From Nitrospinota bacterium (lineage in GTDB: Bacteria; UBA8248), in the NCBI GenBank assembly GCA_011523725.1, contig WTGD01000120.1:1-8466 (forward strand): 8,466 nt of DNA, written 5' to 3'. The notes under the pieces are model-generated. The model ran no database searches and was not told the DNA's origin. It was given only the letters and a program-made list of their open reading frames with translations. The translations under genes were made by a program, and so were the position numbers. How positions within the stretch are numbered: position 1 is the first letter of the stretch; every line of letters begins with the position of its first letter. Below, one piece after another: positions 1-6,170 of the stretch.

Positions 1-32
1 CTCAAGGGGGAGTGATCCCTCCAAGAAGAAAC

Positions 33-61
33 AGGGGCGACCTCCACGGGAGGCCGCCCCT
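33..61 (-). terminator. Probable Rho-independent terminator of the autotransporter gene
   Basis: The arms at 33-45 and 49-61 form a 13-bp stem with a 3-nt loop. The one imperfect position (40/54) is an A/C mismatch in plus-strand RNA but a U-G wobble in minus-strand RNA, so the stem is complete only when transcribed leftwards. On the minus strand the stem is followed by GTTTCTTCTTGG, which is T-rich but interrupted. It lies about 70 bp beyond the stop of the minus-strand autotransporter gene, as expected for its terminator. The broken T tract keeps confidence moderate; it could instead be a dispersed palindromic repeat. Confidence 0.5.
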
Positions 62-86
62 GCAAACGTTTGTTGTTTTGCTGCGC

Positions 87-110
87 AGGGGCCGTTCGCG
101 AACGGCCCCT
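87..110. repeat. Perfect 24-bp palindrome downstream of the autotransporter gene
   Basis: Positions 87-110 equal their own reverse complement with no mismatch; the arms begin AGGGGCCGTTCG. The site is 19 bp past the autotransporter stop codon. It has no T tract after it in the minus direction, so alone it is a poor intrinsic terminator, but it could pause RNA polymerase, protect the mRNA 3' end or bind a dimeric protein. The hairpin at 33-61 also starts and ends with AGGGGC/GCCCCT, so the pair may belong to a REP-like family. Only one copy of each is in the window. Confidence 0.6.
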
Positions 111-129
111 ACGGAATTTCCCTTCTATC

Positions 130-3100
130 CTACCAGCGCAACGACCCGCGAAGGGCCACGCCGTGGACGGGGTCGGCGTTCACGCGCTCGCGCACGTCGC
201 CCTCGAGACTCATGCTCAGGCGATCGCCCATCCTGAAGCGCCCGCCCACGCGGTAGGCCCCGTTCCCGCTCTCCGACACCGAGAGGCCCGCATAGGGCGT
301 CAGCAGGCCGCCCCAGGCGTCCAGTCCGTAGCCCACCTCCGCGCGCACGCGGGGGTCCAGGTCCTCGATTTCCTCTTTCGCCAGACGCGAGGCGTCCTTG
401 ATGCCCCAAAGGCGCGCCGTGCCGCCCGCCGTCTCGCCCACGGCGGGCTGCACGGTAAGCGCAAGGCCCCGGCCCGACTTGCCCGGGGCGATGCGGATCA
501 TGCCGCCCACGCCCCAGTCGGCGACGTCGCTTTCCTCGTGCGTGATGAGACCCCGCGCATTCAGCTCGAACGTCAGGCCCATTCCCGGGTTCGTGAAGCG
601 CAGCCTGCCGCCGACTTCGACGCCCATGCCCTCGTCCACGTCGCCGCCGTCGTGGCGCAGGCCCGCTTCGACCGAGGGCCGGAACGTCCCGCCGCCCTCC
701 ATGGCGACCTCGCGCGAGGCTTCCAGCATCAACCGGAGACGGCTCGACTCCGCCGAGATGGATTCGAGACCGTCCTTCGCGTCCGAGTCCATCTGCGTCA
801 GCAGAACGTCGGATTTGACCGCCAAGTCGAATCCGCCCATCTTCGTGAGTTCTCCGCGAACCCCGAACGCGCCCATGCGCATCTCGATGTCGGTCTCGTA
901 CTTCTGCCCGCTTTGCTCGTCATCGAGCGTCATCTCGCCCTGGCCCATACCCAGGATACCCCACAACGAGAGCCGCCCGCTGGCCTCATAGCGAAGATAG
1001 GGATGCACGCTCGTGAGCGTCGCCTCGAGCTCGCTTCGGCCCCCGTTTTCGAAGCCGCCGTCGCCGCTGGCGCGCGAGAGCGCCACGCCCGCGAGCAACT
1101 TGCCCTTCTCGTAGTCCACGCCGAGCATGGCCGTCGTCACGTCACCCTCGATGGCGGCCTCTCCGCCGCCCTCGAACGAGCTCTGCGCGCCGCGGCCCCA
1201 GATCGACCAACTGCTGCCCGCCGCCTCTGCGGCTTCCTTGGCCGAAGCCAGGTGGAACGAAGCGCCCGAGAGAAGCTGGCCCATCGTCATCTCGCGGTAG
1301 GCCCCCGGGGAATCCTCCTCCCCGTTGGTGAGCCGGTTCGTGAATATCGGCCGCGCGAGGCCGCGCGCCTCGATTCCATGATGCGCGCGCGAGACGAAGC
1401 CCAAGCCCGCGCCATGTTCCGTCAGGTAGCGCTCCGGGTCCGCATCGAGTTTCACGGTCTGCCCGCCGAGCGTCATCTTCGCCCCGCCCGGCGCGGGTGA
1501 GTTCAGGCGGCTCGAGATCATCTCCACCGCCTGGCTCCCCACCGCGCGGCCGAAGCGCGCCAGCCAGCCCCTCGTCGCCGCCACGCTCTTCTCCGACACC
1601 AAACCCTCGTCGCCGTAAATGCCCGCGCCGACGATGTAGGATACCGGTGGGCCTCCCGGAACTTCGAACGTCAACAGACGCGCGTAGGTCACCTTGCGTG
1701 TGTTGAAATCGTCGGTGGGGTCGTCCGGGTTGTCGAAATAATACTGGACGAAGGCGCCCTCATCGCCTCCCCCTTTCGCCGCCTCGATGATCTGCGGCAA
1801 GATGAGATCGTCGGTCACCTGGTCTCGCAAGGTTTGCGTCGGCGTCTGGAACTCGAACCTGTCCGGGAACCCGGCGTGAAGGAGCGTGTAGCCGCTCTCT
1901 TCCATCACGAAGAGATAGGTGGGACCGCTTCTCCAGGGCGGTCGTCTCAGAATGCTCCTCGCGATTCCGATGGTTCCGGCGGGGTTCTGCTCATGAAGCT
2001 CCAGCAGGTAGTCTATCGCCCCGTTCACGAATTGCTTGAGCGTCGCGCGGTCCACAACCTCATCGGCACTGACGTCCGGGTCGCCCGGGTCGACGGTATC
2101 CTCCTTGAAGTGGGCTTCCTGAAGGTCCACGCCTGCGAGCAGGATGTAGGGGACATTGGCGCCGAAGTACCCCACGGCGTAACCGCCTCCCGGCAAAGCG
2201 CCCCCGCCCGCGTTCGGGAAAGCGCGATTCGCGAACACCTGGCCCAGTTGGGCAGGTATGGTGGTCGGGTCGGCGAGATCGATCCCCAGCGCGCCGAGGA
2301 TGCCCCCATAAACCGCGTCCTGGAGCGGCCTGCCTCCCGTCGACATGTCCTGCCCGTTCAGAACCACCCTGCCGTCGAGCGACAGGCTTACGAGGTAGGT
2401 ATTGCCGGACTTCCAGGGCCCCTCGTTCCTGACGAGGCACCCGGCGTAGGCCAGCTCCTGGGGCGTCGTGATGGAGTTGAAATAGTCCCTCCCCGCCAGC
2501 GCGAAGGTGCGAAGATTGTCTCCGCCCGCCGCCGCCTGAGCCGCGGTTGCGCCAGGTGCGGCGAGTGGGTTATCGGCAAGGCCCGCCGGCCGCGGACAGA
2601 CGTCTTCCGCCACCGTGCTCGGGTCGCCGTAGATGCCGGCGCCGAAGATGAGCGGGTATCGGAAAGTGCTCCCGTCCGCTAACTGTGTCTCAAAGACGTG
2701 CTGGACCGCATAGGTCACCTTGAGCGTGTTGAAATCGTCGTTCGGATCATCGGGGTTGTCGAAATAATATTGGACGAAACCGCCGTCCTCGCTGGTAGTC
2801 GCTGTGCGGATGATCTGCGGCAGGATGAGCCGATTGGTCACCTGGTCTCTCAGGGTGTCCGTGGGTCTCCGGAATTCGAACCTGTCGGGGAACGCGCCGT
2901 GAAAGATCGTGTAGCCGGTGGGCTCCATGATGAAGAGATAAACGGGGCCGTGCCGCCATGGACCGTTCGGATCCCGCAAGACGCTCTTCACCTGCGAGAA
3001 AGCAGCGCGGCCTTCCGAGCGGAACGTGGTCAGGACGTAATCCCTCGCCTCTTTCACGAAGGTCTTCAAAGTGGCGCGGTCCACCACCTCGTCGGCCCGT

Positions 3101-4743
3101 ACTGAGGGGTCGCCGGGGTCGATGGTCTCCGTGTCGAGGTGGGCCTCCCCGATATCGAGGCCAGCGACGAGTATGAGCGGCCTGGCGCCCGCACGCTGGA
3201 AGCCGACGGCGTAGCCGCCGCCGATTTGCGCCGGCAAGGCGCCGCCGTTCGGGTTGCCGAAACTTCCCGTCGTGCGCAATGCGGCGGCACCCGTCGCTGC
3301 GGCAATCGCCCCCCAAACAGCGGGCTTGAGCGGCCTGCCGCCCAAAGCCGCCCTGGCCGCGTGAAAGAACACCCTTCCATCAGTGGAAATGGTGGCGAGA
3401 TACGTGTCGCCGGACTTCCAGGGGCCATCCTGCCTGACGACGCAAGCGTTATGCGCCAGTTCCGGCCCTCTCTGGACGCTCTCCATATAGCGTTTCGCCG
3501 CCAGGGCGAAATCGCTGATGGCGGCTGTGCCCGCCTCCACCTGCTCGGCCGTGATGCTCGGAGTGGCGAGAGGATTCGCGGCGACGCCCTGCGGGAGCGG
3601 GCAGCCTTGCGCCAGCACGCCCCCTCCTTCCCCGTAGATGCCCGCGCCGAAGATGAGCGGGTATTCGAACGTGCTCCCATCCGGCCTCCTGGCCTGAAAG
3701 ACGTGCTGGTACACGAAGCTCACCTTGAGGGTGTTGAAGTCGTCGTTCGGGTCGTCCGGGTTATCGAAGTAATACTCCACGAAGCCGCCGTCGGGGTTGT
3801 TTCTCGCTGTCCGGATGATCTTCGGCAGAATGAGGTCACCTGTTTCACCAGACGGCAACTGCTCCCTCAGGGTATTCGTCGGAGTCTGGAACTCGAACCT
3901 GTCCGGGAAGGCCCCGTGAAAGATCGTGTAGCCGCTGGGCTCCATGATGAAGAGATAGGTCGGGCCGTGCCTCCAGGGCCCGGCCGGATCTCTCAAGACG
4001 CTCTTCACCTGCGTGAACGCGGCGCGGCCTTCTGACTGGAAACGGTCGACGACGTACTGCGTCGCCCCCTCGACGAAGGCCCTGAGCGATGCGCGGTCCA
4101 CCACCTGATCGGCCCGTACATCGGGGGAGCCTGGGTCGATGGTTTCCGTGCCGAGGTGAGATTCCCCGATATCGAGGCCGGCGACGAGGATGAGCGGGTT
4201 GCCACCGGTGCGCCTGAAGCCGACGGCGTAGCCGCCGGCTCCCTGAACAGCGCCCCCATCTGCGTTCGGGAAACTTCCTGTTTGGACCACATTGGCCAAG
4301 GCGGCCCTGACGTCGGCCGGGGTGGTAGCGGTGATTCCCAGCGCGCGAAGGATCGCTCCGTAAACTGCTCTATTAAGCGGTCTGCCGCTCAACGAAGCCA
4401 TGGCCGAGTGGAAGAACACCCTTCCGTCGATGGATACGGTGACGAGGTAGGTGTCGCCGGACTTCCAGGGCCCCTCATGCCTGATGACACACGCGTTGTG
4501 CGTCAGTTCCGCCCCTATCTGGACGCTCTGCATGTAGTCTCTCGCCGCCAGGGCGAAATCGCTCAGATCGGCGGTGCCCGCCTCCACCTGAGCGGCCGTG
4601 ATGCTCGGGGTGGCGAGAGGATTCTCGGCGACGCCCGCCGGGAACGGGCAGGCGTCCTGCGCGAAGGCGGCGGGCGCGAAGGCCAGTACGCCGGCCAGGG
4701 CCAGAACGAACCAAAAGAGAAATAACGGTTTCAGGGTCCTCAT
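130..4743 (-). CDS. Autotransporter-like outer-membrane protein with six tandem Cache-like modules
   Basis: The 1537-residue protein has a signal peptide (1-28, hydrophobic 7-24, likely cut after AFA before Gln29), three repeats (about 31-372, 377-706, 712-1044), a linker with the helix WLARFGRAVGSQAVEMISSR (1060-1079), and a barrel (about 1171-1537) ending in ALRGSLRW, a good beta-signal. Each repeat holds two modules sharing a plan: a helix of type AxQVxxxxxLxxFxxxAxxY, a GPW-x-x-G-x-TYL strand with a following His, then GG(Y/F) and a final AGLDI or GAGIY strand. The second modules match single-Cache domains of chemoreceptors best; the first are more diverged. There is no inner-membrane helix after the signal peptide and no cytoplasmic output domain. 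Expected location is the outer membrane with Cache modules outside, perhaps binding small ligands; ligand and function are unknown. The ATG is supported by GAGGAG six bases upstream. The barrel call is firm, the Cache call good, exposure inferred. Confidence 0.93.
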   Translation of the reverse strand: MRTLKPLFLFWFVLALAGVLAFAPAAFAQDACPFPAGVAENPLATPSITAAQVEAGTADLSDFALAARDYMQSVQIGAELTHNACVIRHEGPWKSGDTYLVTVSIDGRVFFHSAMASLSGRPLNRAVYGAILRALGITATTPADVRAALANVVQTGSFPNADGGAVQGAGGYAVGFRRTGGNPLILVAGLDIGESHLGTETIDPGSPDVRADQVVDRASLRAFVEGATQYVVDRFQSEGRAAFTQVKSVLRDPAGPWRHGPTYLFIMEPSGYTIFHGAFPDRFEFQTPTNTLREQLPSGETGDLILPKIIRTARNNPDGGFVEYYFDNPDDPNDDFNTLKVSFVYQHVFQARRPDGSTFEYPLIFGAGIYGEGGGVLAQGCPLPQGVAANPLATPSITAEQVEAGTAAISDFALAAKRYMESVQRGPELAHNACVVRQDGPWKSGDTYLATISTDGRVFFHAARAALGGRPLKPAVWGAIAAATGAAALRTTGSFGNPNGGALPAQIGGGYAVGFQRAGARPLILVAGLDIGEAHLDTETIDPGDPSVRADEVVDRATLKTFVKEARDYVLTTFRSEGRAAFSQVKSVLRDPNGPWRHGPVYLFIMEPTGYTIFHGAFPDRFEFRRPTDTLRDQVTNRLILPQIIRTATTSEDGGFVQYYFDNPDDPNDDFNTLKVTYAVQHVFETQLADGSTFRYPLIFGAGIYGDPSTVAEDVCPRPAGLADNPLAAPGATAAQAAAGGDNLRTFALAGRDYFNSITTPQELAYAGCLVRNEGPWKSGNTYLVSLSLDGRVVLNGQDMSTGGRPLQDAVYGGILGALGIDLADPTTIPAQLGQVFANRAFPNAGGGALPGGGYAVGYFGANVPYILLAGVDLQEAHFKEDTVDPGDPDVSADEVVDRATLKQFVNGAIDYLLELHEQNPAGTIGIARSILRRPPWRSGPTYLFVMEESGYTLLHAGFPDRFEFQTPTQTLRDQVTDDLILPQIIEAAKGGGDEGAFVQYYFDNPDDPTDDFNTRKVTYARLLTFEVPGGPPVSYIVGAGIYGDEGLVSEKSVAATRGWLARFGRAVGSQAVEMISSRLNSPAPGGAKMTLGGQTVKLDADPERYLTEHGAGLGFVSRAHHGIEARGLARPIFTNRLTNGEEDSPGAYREMTMGQLLSGASFHLASAKEAAEAAGSSWSIWGRGAQSSFEGGGEAAIEGDVTTAMLGVDYEKGKLLAGVALSRASGDGGFENGGRSELEATLTSVHPYLRYEASGRLSLWGILGMGQGEMTLDDEQSGQKYETDIEMRMGAFGVRGELTKMGGFDLAVKSDVLLTQMDSDAKDGLESISAESSRLRLMLEASREVAMEGGGTFRPSVEAGLRHDGGDVDEGMGVEVGGRLRFTNPGMGLTFELNARGLITHEESDVADWGVGGMIRIAPGKSGRGLALTVQPAVGETAGGTARLWGIKDASRLAKEEIEDLDPRVRAEVGYGLDAWGGLLTPYAGLSVSESGNGAYRVGGRFRMGDRLSMSLEGDVRERVNADPVHGVALRGSLRW
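1612..2610 (-). repeat. Internal repeat 3 of the autotransporter passenger (most diverged)
   Basis: Residues 712-1044. Module A has its helix at 735-754, GPW at 775-777, GGGY at 852-855 and AGVDL at 870-874. Module B has PPW at 935-937 in place of GPW, GAF at 996-998, an acidic loop at 1004-1012 and GAGIY at 1039-1043. Cys716 and Cys769 are the only cysteines. It differs more from repeats 1 and 2 than they do from each other: for example LNGQDM (795-800) replaces the FHSAM-type end of the module A strand, losing the histidine. It leads straight into the barrel linker. Confidence 0.85.
2626..3615 (-). repeat. Internal repeat 2 of the autotransporter passenger (two Cache-like modules)
   Basis: Residues 377-706. 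Module A has its helix at 400-419, GPW at 440-442, GGGY at 508-511 and AGLDI at 527-531. Module B has its helix at 550-569, GPW at 594-596, GGF at 654-656, an acidic loop at 662-670 and GAGIY at 701-705. Cys381 and Cys434 are the only cysteines. Its opening (CPLPQGVAANPLATPSITAE) is almost the same as that of repeat 1. Confidence 0.85.
3628..4653 (-). repeat. Internal repeat 1 of the autotransporter passenger (two Cache-like modules)
   Basis: Residues 31-372. Module A has its helix at 51-70, GPW at 91-93, GGY at 170-172 and AGLDI at 188-192. Module B has its helix at 211-230, GPW at 255-257, GGF at 319-321, an acidic loop at 327-335 and GAGIY at 366-370. Cys32 and Cys85 are the only cysteines. 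Over residues 211-295, about three quarters of positions match repeat 2 by eye, making these the two most similar repeats. Confidence 0.85.
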
Positions 4744-4749
4744 GGTGTT

Positions 4750-4755
4750 CTCCTC
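4750..4755 (-). promoter_or_regulatory. Shine-Dalgarno site of the autotransporter gene
   Basis: The minus strand reads GAGGAG, then AACACC, then ATG. The strong match and six-base spacing fix the start at 4743, directly before a good signal peptide. Confidence 0.8.
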
Positions 4756-5016
4756 GTATTCTTGGGCCGTTCGCGCCGGTCCCCGGCCTCACCGAGACAT
4801 CGACGAGATGCTATGCTTCGCTTTCCGGTAAAAAACGGGCGTGAAAATGTCGTGAATAGCGTTTATGCGCTTAGATTACGATATGCCGCGCACGGGAGGC
4901 AAGGATTTTTTAGGAGGAGACGGGAAGTATCGGGTCATGGGGGATGCGCGGGCGCGGATGGGCGCGGGATGTTCCGTGGAATGGTTGCCCGACCGCCGCG
5001 CCCGGTCGGAGCGGGA

Positions 5017-5039
5017 GCGCATTTCCCCGCATTTGCCGT
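5017..5039 (-). repeat. Phased AAATGC motif, copy 1
   Basis: On the minus strand this reads ACGGCAAATGCGGGGAAATG followed by CGC. It contains two AAATGC units exactly 10 bp apart. Positions 5017-5032 recur exactly at 5203-5218, and 5024-5039 recur exactly in inverted orientation at 5599-5614. Confidence 0.7.
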
Positions 5040-5202
5040 ATCGCCGCTTCCCGCAGACGCCGCTCCGCGCTTGCAGCGTATCGGACATGCGCGTGAACCG
5101 TTCACCCTCCCCGGTCGGTTGCGGGCAGTTTCATCTCGATTGGTTCGTAATCGCAGTCTTCCCTTCCCCGGGGAAACCCGATTTCTTCGGTCGGGGCCGG
5201 TC

Positions 5203-5220
5203 GCGCATTTCCCCGCATCT
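5203..5220 (-). repeat. Phased AAATGC motif, copy 2
   Basis: The minus strand reads AGATGCGGGGAAATGCGC: one AGATGC and one AAATGC unit, 10 bp apart. It shares a 16-bp exact direct repeat with copy 1, 186 bp away. Confidence 0.7.
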
Positions 5221-5347
5221 GGCGGGTGGCTGATTCGGCGCTTTCTGACACAATGCGCGCGGCGCGGGGCGGCGCGAAGAACCGGGGAACGTCTTTTCCC
5301 GGCTCGCTGTTCGGCGTCTTTTCGTGGGCAGCGCTCGGGGAAATTCT

Positions 5348-5367
5348 TGCGCCCGCCGGCGGGCGCA
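5348..5367. repeat. Perfect 20-bp GC palindrome
   Basis: Positions 5348-5367 are fully self-complementary (half-site TGCGCCCGCC). No T tract follows on either strand, so it is not a typical intrinsic terminator. It could be a protein-binding dyad or a chance product of very GC-rich sequence. Confidence 0.45.
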
Positions 5368-5420
5368 CGCCCGCCCCGCTCCTCTCGAATATCCGTTCTC
5401 CCCCCGCTCGGAAAAAGCGA

Positions 5421-5480
5421 ACAATTCGATAAATATCGATAAATTCACGGGGTTTTTCAGTAAATTTCCATAAATTTTCG
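5421..5480. other. A+T-rich island with 10-bp-phased TAAAT repeats
   Basis: By direct count 43 of 60 bases are A or T (72%) inside strongly GC-rich surroundings. TCGATAAAT recurs at 5426 and 5436, and TAAATTT at 5461 and 5471. The four TAAAT starts (5430, 5440, 5461, 5471) are spaced 10, 21 and 10 bp, so they fall on about the same face of the helix. CGATA-AA-TATCG (5427-5438) is also an inverted repeat. This could be a regulator-binding or easily melted region. It lies about 680 bp upstream of the autotransporter start, so its target is uncertain. Confidence 0.55.
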
Positions 5481-5481
5481 A

Positions 5482-5512
5482 GGGGAAATGCGGGCAAATG
5501 CGGGCGGATGCG
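5482..5512 (+). repeat. Phased AAATGC motif, copy 3 (three units)
   Basis: AAATGC starts at 5486 and 5496 and GGATGC at 5506, each 10 bp apart with GGGC between. It abuts the A+T-rich island. The motif runs on the plus strand, opposite to copies 1 and 2. Confidence 0.7.
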
Positions 5513-5533
5513 CGCGCGAAAACCGGCCCCGAC

Positions 5534-5576
5534 GGCAGGATTCCGCCGCCGTACTCAGGCACAGGGGAATTCTGCC
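5534..5576. repeat. Imperfect inverted repeat
   Basis: The arms GGCAGGATTCC (5534-5544) and GGAATTCTGCC (5566-5576) match at 10 of 11 positions with a 21-nt loop. There is no coding or terminator context. It may be a short non-autonomous palindromic element or a folded RNA segment. Confidence 0.35.
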
Positions 5577-5598
5577 ATGGCTCGCGGGCCTGTCGATG

Positions 5599-5619
5599 AC
5601 GGCAAATGCGGGGAGTTGC
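5599..5619 (+). repeat. Phased AAATGC motif, copy 4
   Basis: The sequence is ACGGCAAATGCGGGGAGTTG followed by C. AAATGC starts at 5604 and a degenerate AGTTGC at 5614, again 10 bp apart. Its first 16 bases are identical to the minus strand of copy 1. Confidence 0.65.
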
Positions 5620-5746
5620 AGGGGTGATATTCCCCCGAATTTGCGAGCCTCAAGGGCGCGGGAGGATTCGGGATTTCGAAAAATACATGAAAATAAAATT
5701 CGGGGAGATGATACCGAAACATCAATATTTACAATAACTTAATGGA

Positions 5747-6169
5747 TCATCGTGGCTCGGGCAGCCGCCAGATGCGAGGCGAGGCCAACTCCACGCTGTT
5801 CCCCGCCGGGTCTCTGAAATAGATGGAGCGGCCCCCGCCGGGCCAGTCGACTTCCCGCTCGATGCCCACCCCTTGCTCCGCCAGGCGCTCCCGCCAGGCG
5901 GCCGTCTCGGCCTCGCGTATGGAGAACGTCACGTGTCCCGGCCCCGCCGCACCATGCGTCGGCACGCCGAGTTTCACGTCGGGCCGAGCGGTCGCCTCCG
6001 GATTGAATACGAGAAAGACCGCATGCGGTCCGCAGTAGAAGAAAACGTGGCGGCCCGGCGCTTTCTGGAAGGCTTCGAGGCCCAAGACGGAGCGGTAGAA
6101 CGCCTCCGCCGCATCGAGATCCCCGGCGTAGATGCACGTCTCCAGCACGCCTGCGACTTCAAGGCTCAA
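5747..6169 (-). CDS. VOC-superfamily (glyoxalase/extradiol-dioxygenase fold) protein
   Basis: This 140-residue protein has two beta-alpha-beta-beta-beta VOC modules. Module 1 is about 7-56, with GDLDAAEAFYRSVLGL (16-31) and the strand AVFLVFNP (50-57). Module 2 is about 77-128, with GHVTFSI (78-84) and YFRDPAGNSVEL (117-128). The usual metal-ligand positions carry Glu10, His79 and Glu127, so it can probably bind a divalent metal. It resembles glyoxalase I, fosfomycin-resistance and extradiol-dioxygenase relatives, but the substrate cannot be told. The start is TTG at 6169, preceded by GGAAGGG eight bases upstream; the coding frame has no ATG or nearer start. The ATG at 6174 is in another frame and stops after two codons. 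One base separates it from the enoyl-CoA hydratase stop, so the two are almost certainly co-transcribed, and a VOC enzyme acting on a related metabolite is a reasonable inference. Confidence 0.88.
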   Translation of the reverse strand: MSLEVAGVLETCIYAGDLDAAEAFYRSVLGLEAFQKAPGRHVFFYCGPHAVFLVFNPEATARPDVKLGVPTHGAAGPGHVTFSIREAETAAWRERLAEQGVGIEREVDWPGGGRSIYFRDPAGNSVELASPRIWRLPEPR

Positions 6170-6170
6170 C

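Larger units (their letters stand above)
4744..5746. other. About 1 kb intergenic region with repeats but no convincing gene
   Basis: This stretch separates the VOC gene from the autotransporter gene, both on the minus strand. It must hold the autotransporter 5' leader and probably its promoter. The only minus-strand pair I could propose is weak: TTGCCT (4897-4902) and TAATCT (4873-4878), 18 bp apart, giving a leader of about 120 nt. No clear terminator follows the VOC gene. Open frames here give Arg/Pro/Gly-rich translations with no family resemblance and no well-placed ribosome site. Also present are a hairpin with 7-bp arms (4989-4995 and 5003-5009) and a 12-bp palindrome (5164-5175). The more striking repeats are listed separately. 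Confidence 0.7.

Noticed and set aside
70..1500. 476-codon open frame on the plus strand
   Set aside because: It lies wholly antisense to the barrel and linker part of the autotransporter gene; its Ala/Arg/His-rich translation matches no family and is typical of a GC-rich shadow frame.
4764..4775. 12-bp match (GGGCCGTTCGCG) to part of the palindrome at 89-100, flanking the autotransporter gene
   Set aside because: A 12-bp match is expected by chance in GC-rich DNA of this size; the flanking bases differ and there is no palindrome at 4764.
4865..5233. 122-codon plus-strand open frame in the spacer
   Set aside because: The translation is Arg/Pro/Gly-rich without domain features, and the AGGAGGAGA at 4912-4920 is too far from any useful ATG.
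5102..5562. Two overlapping minus-strand open frames in the spacer (131 and 143 codons)
   Set aside because: Both read through the A+T island and the AAATGC repeats and look like translated repeat; the longer one starts at GTG, and neither shows family resemblance.
5017..5619. CRISPR array reading of the spaced repeats
   Set aside because: Repeats are short, irregularly spaced and in both orientations, and no cas genes are present.
5721..5733. Possible IHF site (ATCAATATTTAC)
   Set aside because: The TTR part of the consensus does not fall at the required spacing.
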